64,000 nucleotides of DNA from Enterovibrio norvegicus FF-33 (GTDB lineage Bacteria > Pseudomonadota > Gammaproteobacteria > Enterobacterales > Vibrionaceae), in NCBI RefSeq assembly GCF_000286835.2, contig NZ_AJYD02000038.1, positions 1,133,243 to 1,197,242 on the forward strand, read 5' to 3'. Of this stretch, positions 26,747 through 33,769 are shown one piece after another. Below the pieces are notes generated by a model. That model made no database searches, had not been told where the DNA came from, and saw only the letters and a program-made list of their open reading frames with translations. The position numbers and the translations under genes are program-made. How positions within the stretch are numbered: the first letter of the stretch is position 1; each line of letters begins with the position of its first letter.

Positions 26747-27763
26747 TTACAGCAAACCGTTAGATGTCAGGAACAGTGTGACCGAGTCATAAACTTTCTG
26801 AGCATTTGGCGAGCGTTCAGCAAACACTTTCCATTGGGTCTTCGCGATTTCGCGGAATTTCTTACGCTCTTCGCCAGACCAATCGTGAATGGTGATGTTT
26901 GGGTTGTTCTGCGCTTCGGTGACTGCCGCTTGGTCAGCTATTTTTAGCTGCGTGGTGATGTCGTAAGAGAAGTCTCTGACCGAGGTAGTCAAGATCTCTT
27001 GCAGATCAGCAGGCATGGCATCCCATTTCTTCTGAGAAATTGAAATGTCGATAAGTGGCAGTGAATGGAAGCCGGGTTGCACAGGGTGGGTAGCAATATC
27101 GTTCATGCCCGCTTTTTGGTTAGTGGAAAATACGGTGTAGTCCGCGGCGTCGATAACGCCCTTGCTAAGGCCAGTGAAGACTTCAGAGCCGGGTAAGTTA
27201 ACCGGCGTTGCGCCTGCTGCTGCGAAGACTTGTTGAACTAAGCCTTCCGGTGCACGCAGCTTAAGGCCTTTCAAATCGTCAACGCCATTAAGTGGCTTTT
27301 TAGAGATGAAGGATTCAACGCCCGTGGTGGATGCGCCAATGAATTTCACGCCATAAGGGGCGTAAAGTTCGGTCATCAGTTCATTACCGCCGCCGTAGTT
27401 CATGTACTGCAGCAGTTGCGTGGTGTCTGACCATGCGCCAACCATGTTGCCAATCAAACCAAACGCAGGATCTTTGCCGGAGAAGTAACCTGTTGCTGTC
27501 ACGTGACCGTCGATGATCCCCAGCTTGATAGAGCTTAATGTTTCAGTATGCTTAACAATAGAGCCGACAGGCAGAAGATCTATGTCTATTCTGCCGTTAG
27601 ACATCAGTTCGACTCTTTCAGCCCACTCTTGCTGAAGCTTATAGTTGAGGTCCCCTGATGGGTCAGATGATTGAATTTTTAACGTAAAATCAGCGGCTAA
27701 CGCTGATGCTGAAAAGAGTCCGGTGAGGGTGGCAGCTAACAAAGCTTTAGATAGCACTTTCAT
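26747..27763 (-). CDS. TRAP transporter substrate-binding protein (DctP-like)
   Basis: The 338-residue periplasmic protein has the signal peptide MKVLSKALLAATLTGLFSAS ending ALA. DctP features are QEWAERVELMSNGRIDIDLL, the carboxylate-binding region LKLRAPEGLVQQVFAAAGAT with its conserved Arg, and PVNLPGSEVFTGLSKGVIDAAD. The conserved Arg implies an organic acid ligand. First gene of the dctP-dctQ-dctM-gntK unit. Two GntR-type operators lie 81-115 bases upstream of the ATG. Confidence 0.92.
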   Translation of the reverse strand: MKVLSKALLAATLTGLFSASALAADFTLKIQSSDPSGDLNYKLQQEWAERVELMSNGRIDIDLLPVGSIVKHTETLSSIKLGIIDGHVTATGYFSGKDPAFGLIGNMVGAWSDTTQLLQYMNYGGGNELMTELYAPYGVKFIGASTTGVESFISKKPLNGVDDLKGLKLRAPEGLVQQVFAAAGATPVNLPGSEVFTGLSKGVIDAADYTVFSTNQKAGMNDIATHPVQPGFHSLPLIDISISQKKWDAMPADLQEILTTSVRDFSYDITTQLKIADQAAVTEAQNNPNITIHDWSGEERKKFREIAKTQWKVFAERSPNAQKVYDSVTLFLTSNGLL

Positions 27764-27843
27764 TTCAGAGGTATCCTTATGGGTTCCACGTTGACAAATA
27801 ACAGCGTTTCCACTGATCGTTTTTTGGCCGGCTTGTTACTGAT

Positions 27844-27855
27844 GTTACCGGTAAC
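27844..27855. promoter_or_regulatory. GntR-type operator, proximal copy
   Basis: A perfect 12-bp palindrome, gttaccggtaac, in the context atgttaccggtaacgtt. It resembles the ATGTTA(N4)TAACAT operator of GntR in enteric bacteria. Confidence 0.75.
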
Positions 27856-27866
27856 GTTGCAATAGT

Positions 27867-27878
27867 GTTACCGGTAAC
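27867..27878. promoter_or_regulatory. GntR-type operator, distal copy
   Basis: A second identical gttaccggtaac palindrome, centred 23 bp from the first (about two helical turns), which would allow two dimers to bind the same face of DNA. Confidence 0.75.
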
Positions 27879-28020
27879 CTAAATCCGTTCCGAGATCTCG
27901 ATCTCAATTTTATCCATTCATTAACAAATCATTTACGAAGTCAGTGCTCTCAATTGCCTGCGGTTTTATTCGCCAACATGGTGTCACACGCACAAGTGTT
28001 GTGTTTACAGCACAAAGAAA

Positions 28021-28051
28021 AACGCCCTAGGTCATCGAGACCTAGGGCGTT
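28021..28051. terminator. strong terminator after dddC
   Basis: A 13-bp perfect stem (aacgccctaggtc / gacctagggcgtt) with a 5-base loop, flanked by an A-run on the left and a T-run on the right, so it can work in both directions. On the minus strand it ends the dddTBC transcript. Confidence 0.88.
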
Positions 28052-28118
28052 GCCTTTTTTAAACGTCTCAACCGCTACACTCCTTGCCATACGGACGAGG
28101 GACGTGACCTTTCCTGAT

Positions 28119-28147
28119 GGCTATCGGGCTATCGGGCTATCGGGCTA
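28119..28147. repeat. 8-bp tandem repeat, about 3.5 copies
   Basis: The unit ctatcggg is repeated head to tail just downstream of the dddC stop. It is short and probably a slippage product; it lies outside coding sequence. Confidence 0.8.
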
Positions 28148-28164
28148 AACGGCGGACGAAACGA

Positions 28165-29658
28165 TCAAAGGGTTGTCATTGAAAACACCGCGCCTTCTCG
28201 AACGTTCGCCGATGGCCAACGCTGGGTAATGGTTTTTCTGCGTGTATAAAACTTCACGGCATCAGGTCCATAGGCGTGCAAGTCCCCAAATAAGGATTGT
28301 TTCCATCCGCCAAAGCTGTGGTAAGCAACAGGGACGGGCAGCGGTACATTGATGCCCACCATACCGACCTTGATGTTGTCTGAAAAATACCGCGCCGCCT
28401 CACCGTCACGGGTGAAAATGCAGGTGCCATTGCCGTAGATATGGCTATCAATTAACGCCATGGCTTCTTGCATGGTGTCCACGCGGACAATTTGCAGAAC
28501 AGGGCCAAAGATTTCTTCTTGATAGCTCGTCATGGTCGGTAGGACGTTATCAATGAGTGTTGGGCCGACAAAATAACCACTTGCGTAGCCTTCAATAAAT
28601 GGGTTTCTGCCGTCGACAACAATGGTTGCGCCGTCGTTTTCCGCAGAAGAAATATATCCTTCTACTTTTTGCTTGTGCTCACGGCTGATCAAAGGCCCAA
28701 AGTCATTGTCATTATCGTAAAACGCGCCAACGCGAAGCTTGGCGAGTTTAGGCGTGAGCAAGGCAGCCAATTTGTCTGCTGTTTCGGCGCCAACTGCGAC
28801 CGCAACTGACAATGCCATGCAGCGCTCGCCGCATGATCCGTAAGCTGCGCCAACCAATTGATTGGCTGCGTTTTCGAGGTCGCAGTCTGGCATCACAATG
28901 GCGTGGTTTTTCGCGCCACCCAGTGCCTGACAGCGCTTACCATTCTGGCTGGCTTTTTCATAAATGTATTTTGCAATTGGTGTGCTGCCGACAAAGCTAA
29001 CCGCTTCAATGCCATCGTTGGTGAGTAAGCCATCAACCACTGATTTTCCACCTTGAATGACCTGCATCACGCCATCAGGAAGTCCCGCTTCTTTGAGCAG
29101 TTTAGCGATGAACAATGAGGTGCTTGGGTCTTTTTCGGAGGGCTTGAGAATGAAGCAATTCCCACACACCAGTGCCATTGGGAACATCCAAAGCGGAACC
29201 ATGGCAGGGAAGTTAAACGGTGTAATTCCCGCTACAACGCCAAGTGGCTGATGTTCCGACCAAGAATCAATAGCTGGGCCTACATTTTTGCTGAACTCGC
29301 CTTTGAGCAATTCAGTGGCGGAGCAAGCGTATTCCACATTTTCGATGCCGCGTTGCAACTCGCCCATGGCGTCATGCGCAATTTTCCTATGTTCTTCGCC
29401 GATGAGTTTGCAGATTTCATCTTTGTTTTCTTCAAGCAACTGCTTGTAACGGAACATGATACGTGCACGTTTAATTGCGGGCTGATCGCGCCACGCGGGA
29501 AAAGCGGCTTTGGCGATCTCGACAGCTTCATTGGTGAGTGCATCTGGCGCCAACAGCAATTCTCTGATCGCTTCACCTGTGGCTGGGTTGTAGACCCACT
29601 GTGTGTCTGTGCAGTCTTCGCGCAATTCACCGTTGATCAAATGTCCAATTTTTTCCAT
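28165..29658 (-). CDS. dddC: malonate-semialdehyde/methylmalonate-semialdehyde dehydrogenase (CoA-acylating), DddC
   Basis: The 497-residue aldehyde dehydrogenase starts at ATG 29658 with aaggag 7-8 bases upstream. It matches the MmsA group: ITPFNFPAMVPLWMFPMALV, LKPSEKDPS, SFVGSTPIAKYIYEKA, QALGGAKNHAIVMPDCD and the catalytic segment GSCGERCMALS with Cys280. The reaction is oxidation of malonate semialdehyde with CoA and NAD to acetyl-CoA and CO2. In isolation it would be called mmsA. Its place after dddB and dddT, opposite dddD, gives the DMSP-specific assignment, as in the Marinomonas dddTBC arrangement. It is the last gene of the unit. Confidence 0.9.
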   Translation of the reverse strand: MEKIGHLINGELREDCTDTQWVYNPATGEAIRELLLAPDALTNEAVEIAKAAFPAWRDQPAIKRARIMFRYKQLLEENKDEICKLIGEEHRKIAHDAMGELQRGIENVEYACSATELLKGEFSKNVGPAIDSWSEHQPLGVVAGITPFNFPAMVPLWMFPMALVCGNCFILKPSEKDPSTSLFIAKLLKEAGLPDGVMQVIQGGKSVVDGLLTNDGIEAVSFVGSTPIAKYIYEKASQNGKRCQALGGAKNHAIVMPDCDLENAANQLVGAAYGSCGERCMALSVAVAVGAETADKLAALLTPKLAKLRVGAFYDNDNDFGPLISREHKQKVEGYISSAENDGATIVVDGRNPFIEGYASGYFVGPTLIDNVLPTMTSYQEEIFGPVLQIVRVDTMQEAMALIDSHIYGNGTCIFTRDGEAARYFSDNIKVGMVGINVPLPVPVAYHSFGGWKQSLFGDLHAYGPDAVKFYTRRKTITQRWPSANVREGAVFSMTTL

Positions 29659-29675
29659 TGAGGGGCTCCTTTCTC

Positions 29676-30836
29676 TTAAGACCAAAGATGTCGATATAAC
29701 GATTTCATTTCATCAGGGGTGGGTATTCTAGGGTTGTTTGATGGCGAACCAGACGCGAGCGCCTGTTCAATCATGGTCTCCAACACAGATTCAAACTCGT
29801 CTTGCGATACGCCAAACTCCGCCAATGTCGGTACATTGAGTTCTTGATTGATTGCGTCCAACTCTTCAACAAGTCGAGTGTTGGCAACGTCGATAGGGTC
29901 GCTTTCGGTGGCAAGACCCATCGCCATTGCACATTTTGCATAGCGCTCAGGGGCTTCTTCGATAGAAAACGCCGTGATGCTGGGTAAGAGCATGGCGTTA
30001 GAAAGGCCATGGGGCACATGGAAGAAAGCGCCGATAGGGCGGCTCATTCCGTGTACCAAAGCGACAGAGGCGTTGGAAAACGCAATGCCTGCCAACGTTG
30101 CACCACGCATCATGGATTCACGGGCGTTTGTATCACTGCCGGTGTGATAAACCTTGCGCAGATTTGGCGCGATCAAACGCATTGCTTCGAGTGCATTAAA
30201 GTCACTAAACGGGCTCGCTTTGCGGCTAACATAAGCTTCGATGGCGTGAGTGAGCGCATCAATCCCTGTGTCTGCAGTAATTCGCGCAGGCAAGGTCATG
30301 GTGAGTTCATAATCCACAATGGCAGCAGTAGGGGAGAACCCTAAACCCACGCACAGCATTTTTTCATCGGTAGCGTCATCCGTGATCACCGTAAACTTGG
30401 TGACCTCTGACCCAGTGCCCGCCGTGGTGGGGATGGCAATGATGGGCAACCCTTCTTCATTCACGATGCGAGGCACTTTGTAGTCACGCATCACTCCGCC
30501 AAATCGTGCAAGAATGCTGATGGCTTTTGCGCTGTCAATGGCACTTCCGCCACCCAGTGCAACAAGGCAATCAAAGCCGCCATCTTTGGCTATTTGTACC
30601 GCTTCATTCACTGAACTTGCGGTTGGCTCGGGGATGGTGTCGGCATAAACACGCGATTCAATATCTGCTTGAGTCAGCAGCGCTTGAACTTTGTCGGCAT
30701 AGCCAAACTGAACCATGGTTTTATCGGTAATCAACAGCACACGGCTGGCATTCAAGTTTCTAACCATGTCGGGAACACGAGCGATAGCGCCGCCCCCAAT
30801 TTCCATCATTCTGGGTAAGGTGACTGATACACTCAT
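29676..30836 (-). CDS. dddB: iron-containing alcohol dehydrogenase, DddB (3-hydroxypropionate dehydrogenase)
   Basis: The 386-residue group III dehydrogenase has the nucleotide-binding loop LVALGGGSAIDSAK and IPTTAGTGSEVTKF. The metal ligands are Asp193 and His197 (GIDALTHAIEAYVS), His262 (ALVHGMSRPIG) and His276 (HVPHGLSNAML). Its start overlaps the dddT stop by 4 bases (ATGA). In DMSP catabolism DddB oxidises the 3-hydroxypropionate released by DddD to malonate semialdehyde. The family alone does not show the substrate; the context does. Confidence 0.9.
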   Translation of the reverse strand: MSVSVTLPRMMEIGGGAIARVPDMVRNLNASRVLLITDKTMVQFGYADKVQALLTQADIESRVYADTIPEPTASSVNEAVQIAKDGGFDCLVALGGGSAIDSAKAISILARFGGVMRDYKVPRIVNEEGLPIIAIPTTAGTGSEVTKFTVITDDATDEKMLCVGLGFSPTAAIVDYELTMTLPARITADTGIDALTHAIEAYVSRKASPFSDFNALEAMRLIAPNLRKVYHTGSDTNARESMMRGATLAGIAFSNASVALVHGMSRPIGAFFHVPHGLSNAMLLPSITAFSIEEAPERYAKCAMAMGLATESDPIDVANTRLVEELDAINQELNVPTLAEFGVSQDEFESVLETMIEQALASGSPSNNPRIPTPDEMKSLYRHLWS

Positions 30837-32404
30837 TCTGCTGCTCCTAATGCGTCAGGTTTTCCGGGAAGAGGTTCTCTACGTAGTGCTCGATAAAGGC
30901 CAATAGCCGTTGCAATGATCACGAACGAAAAGGGTAAGGCGGCGACAATAGAGGCCGTTTGCAGCGCACCCAATCCACCTGCGAGCAAGAGAACGGCGGC
31001 CACAAAGCCAATCGACATACCCCAAAAAATACGGTATCGAGTAGGTGGATGTTCGCTACCCATTGAAATAAGGGTGCAGATGACAAGTGTTGCGGAATCA
31101 GCAGAGGTGACGAAGTAGGTCACGAGCATAATGGTACAAATGGTGGCACCAAGGGTGGTGAGAATGGGGCCTACGTCCATCAGTTCTATGGTTGTAAACA
31201 AGGCAAGTGTGAGGTCGTCGTTGACCGCTTCCACTACACCTCCGCCGCCAAATAGCTCGATGTACATGGCGGTATTGCCAAAAATGGTGATCCAAAAAGT
31301 GGCGAGTAGCGTCGGCGCAATCAGCACGCCAAGCACAAATTCACGGATGGTACGGCCACGTGAGATGCGAGCAATGAAAACGCCGCAAAACGGTGCCCAT
31401 GCAATCCACCATCCCCAGTAGAAGATGGTCCAAGAACCTTGCCAAGTGTGCGTTGGGTCAGGATCAACCCACAATCCGAGCGAAGTGAAGTTCAGTAAGT
31501 AGTCACCCAAGTTGGTGAAAAATGAACCAATCACGTAAGCCGTCGGGCCCAGAATAATGAAAAAAGCGAGCATGACGACAGTCAACTGCATGTTGAGCTC
31601 ACTGAGGATCCTGATGCCTTTGTTAACACCCGTGATCACCGAAAACGTCGCGACCATGGAAATGACAATAATAATGACAACTTGTGTGACGGTATTAATT
31701 TCAATACCGAATAGGTAGTTCAAGCCAGCGTTCATTTGCTGAGCGCCGAGACCTAACGAGGTCGCAATGCCAAATACAGTGCCAAATACGGCAAGGAGGT
31801 CAGCGGCGTGGCCGATCGGGCCATAAATGCGATCACCGAGCAAAGGGTACAAGCCGGAGCGGATAGAAAGTGGGAGACCTTTACGATAAGAAAAGTATGC
31901 GAGGGACAGGCCACAAAGTGCGAATAAACCCCAACCATGAAGACCCCAATGGAAGATGCTAATACGCATCGCTACCTGCGCAGCCTCAATCGACATGGCA
32001 TTTTCAGGAGAGATAAATGGGTTACTTTGGAGATGGTACATAGGTTCAGCGATACTCCAAAAAAGAATACCGATGCCGATACCTGCGCCAAACAGCATTG
32101 AAAACCAGGAAAAGAAACCAAATTCAGGTTTCTCGTCATCTTTTCCTAACCGAATGTTTCCGTATCGGCTAAATACAAGATAAATAGAGATAAATAAAAA
32201 TGTGCTCATCAAGCCGATGTAGTACCACGCTAAATTTGTTGCAATGTAACTTTTCGAAGCCGAATAAACGCCACTGGCATGCTCTGGTGCTAATATGGTG
32301 TAAAGAACAAACAATATAATAAGTAGGGATGAACCAATTGCCATGACAGGATTAACGCCAGCAAAAATGCCTGTGCGTTTATCTGGGTTTATTTCTTGTT
32401 GCAT
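30833..32404 (-). CDS. dddT: BCCT-family transporter, DddT (DMSP/betaine uptake)
   Basis: The 523-residue secondary transporter starts at ATG 32404 with aaggag 7 bases upstream; an in-frame codon six positions further up is less likely. Twelve helices are expected. BCCT hallmarks are present: MLFGAGIGIGILFWSIAEPM in helix 3, and WTIFYWGWWIAWAPFCGVFI in helix 8 with the Trp box that binds the quaternary or sulfonium head group. It imports DMSP and perhaps glycine betaine. First gene of dddT-dddB-dddC, divergent from dddR. A CRP-like site lies 39-54 bases upstream of its start. Confidence 0.9.
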   Translation of the reverse strand: MQQEINPDKRTGIFAGVNPVMAIGSSLLIILFVLYTILAPEHASGVYSASKSYIATNLAWYYIGLMSTFLFISIYLVFSRYGNIRLGKDDEKPEFGFFSWFSMLFGAGIGIGILFWSIAEPMYHLQSNPFISPENAMSIEAAQVAMRISIFHWGLHGWGLFALCGLSLAYFSYRKGLPLSIRSGLYPLLGDRIYGPIGHAADLLAVFGTVFGIATSLGLGAQQMNAGLNYLFGIEINTVTQVVIIIVISMVATFSVITGVNKGIRILSELNMQLTVVMLAFFIILGPTAYVIGSFFTNLGDYLLNFTSLGLWVDPDPTHTWQGSWTIFYWGWWIAWAPFCGVFIARISRGRTIREFVLGVLIAPTLLATFWITIFGNTAMYIELFGGGGVVEAVNDDLTLALFTTIELMDVGPILTTLGATICTIMLVTYFVTSADSATLVICTLISMGSEHPPTRYRIFWGMSIGFVAAVLLLAGGLGALQTASIVAALPFSFVIIATAIGLYRALRREPLPGKPDALGAAE

Positions 32405-32442
32405 TGCGATACTCCTTTCCAATATCTTTTATTATGGTTTTT

Positions 32443-32458
32443 AGTGATGGTCATCACA
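32443..32458 (-). promoter_or_regulatory. candidate CRP site upstream of dddT
   Basis: AGTGATGGTCATCACA differs from the 16-bp TGTGA-N6-TCACA consensus at one position and is nearly palindromic. It lies in the dddT-dddR divergent region, near dddT. Catabolite control of DMSP use would be plausible. Confidence 0.5.
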
Positions 32459-32683
32459 TTCTGTCTTTATGGCTTTTTTTCGCTGGAACTTGAAAAATGT
32501 TTAGTGCTGTAAGTATTAATTTTCCTATCTCATTAAACTCCATGTTTATCGATTTTTGAGCAATCAAAAAAAACGAAGCCTATGGCATAAGAAAATTTAT
32601 ACGTGGTTTTCGTGTTTCGAATTTATTACGTCACATTCTGTTTTGATGGGTTACATTGAGAATATATAAGCAAGGACGTAAAT

Positions 32684-33613
32684 ATGAAAAAGAGACTTCC
32701 ACCATTGAATTGGCTTCGTTCCTTTGAAGCGGCAGCAAGACACTTAAGCTTTACCCATGCATCACAAGAGCTTCATATTACGCAGGCTGCCATGAGCCAA
32801 CATATCAAAGGATTAGAAAGCCAATTGGGCACCGCGCTTTTTGTGCGTCTACCCCGAGGGCTAGAGCTGACGGATGCGGGCTCTGCTTATATGCCTGTGG
32901 TTCATGAGTCGATTGAGAAACTGTCCGAAGTGACCGAAGAACTCTTTGGTCAAGGGCGAACCAAACTGCTTAATATACGTGTCAATATGGTGTTCTTCAT
33001 TCATTGGCTGGCGCCAAGGCTACAGGGGTTCACGGATAGTCACCCTGAAGTAAATCTTAAGATTACCAGTAATATATGGGTGAACAATCGTACCGGTTCG
33101 AGCGATTGTGACTTGGAGATCACGCATGGCAACGGGCGTTGGCCACACCTCAATGCACGACGATTAACATGGGATACGTTGTACCCCGTGTGTAGCAAGC
33201 AATACGCAGAAACGCTGCCTTCTGGTTTCGCGCCGACAGCACTACTAAACGAAAAACTGCTACATGTTATTGGCTATGAAGATGGCTGGGGGCATTGGTT
33301 CACCAGTATGGGATTGCCTTATGCAGAGTTTGAGCATGGTAGCCAATTCGATACACTGGTCAATGCGCTGGAGGTTTCAGTCAATCATGGAGGCATCGCC
33401 CTTGGTCGAAGTAGTCTAGTTAAGCGCTATATCAATGAAGGTAAACTTGTTCGCTTATTTGAGACAGAGGTTGCAACGCGAGAGGCGTTCTATTTAGTGA
33501 ATTCTAATTCAACGATTTTGCATTCACATGCGCAGTTATTTATCGATTGGATCCTAAACGAAGTTGGACGTGACGTGTCGAATAATTCATATCGAGAATT
33601 ATATAGTCAATAA
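32684..33613 (+). CDS. dddR: LysR-family regulator, DddR (GcvA-like)
   Basis: The 309-residue regulator has an N-terminal winged HTH (LNWLRSFEAAARHLSFTHAS and ITQAAMSQHIKGLESQLGTA) in the GcvA subgroup. A co-inducer domain starts at LLNIRVNMVFFIHWLAPRL. The ribosome site aaggacg precedes the ATG. It lies between dddT (divergent) and dddD (same strand, 156 bases downstream), the position expected for the activator of dddT and dddD. The inducer in studied strains is DMSP or a product of it; that is family knowledge and is not visible here. Confidence 0.87.
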   Translation: MKKRLPPLNWLRSFEAAARHLSFTHASQELHITQAAMSQHIKGLESQLGTALFVRLPRGLELTDAGSAYMPVVHESIEKLSEVTEELFGQGRTKLLNIRVNMVFFIHWLAPRLQGFTDSHPEVNLKITSNIWVNNRTGSSDCDLEITHGNGRWPHLNARRLTWDTLYPVCSKQYAETLPSGFAPTALLNEKLLHVIGYEDGWGHWFTSMGLPYAEFEHGSQFDTLVNALEVSVNHGGIALGRSSLVKRYINEGKLVRLFETEVATREAFYLVNSNSTILHSHAQLFIDWILNEVGRDVSNNSYRELYSQ

Positions 33614-33697
33614 ACTAAGGTCATTAATTTTTTATATACTAAGACCTAATTTTTATTAATAGTCTTCAATTAAATCGCAAACTATCATCGGAAGTAA

Positions 33698-33732
33698 TGA
33701 AAGCTCCTCCCTTTGAAAAGGAGGGTTTCTCA
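33698..33732 (+). terminator. probable terminator of dddR
   Basis: A GC-rich stem (cctcc / ggagg), extended by gaaa/tttc pairing and followed by gtttctcattt, lies 85 bases after dddR. The pairing is imperfect. It may also act in the dddD leader. Confidence 0.5.
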
Positions 33733-33769
33733 TTTCAGATAAATATGCCTATGGTAGGAGCGAAAATAA

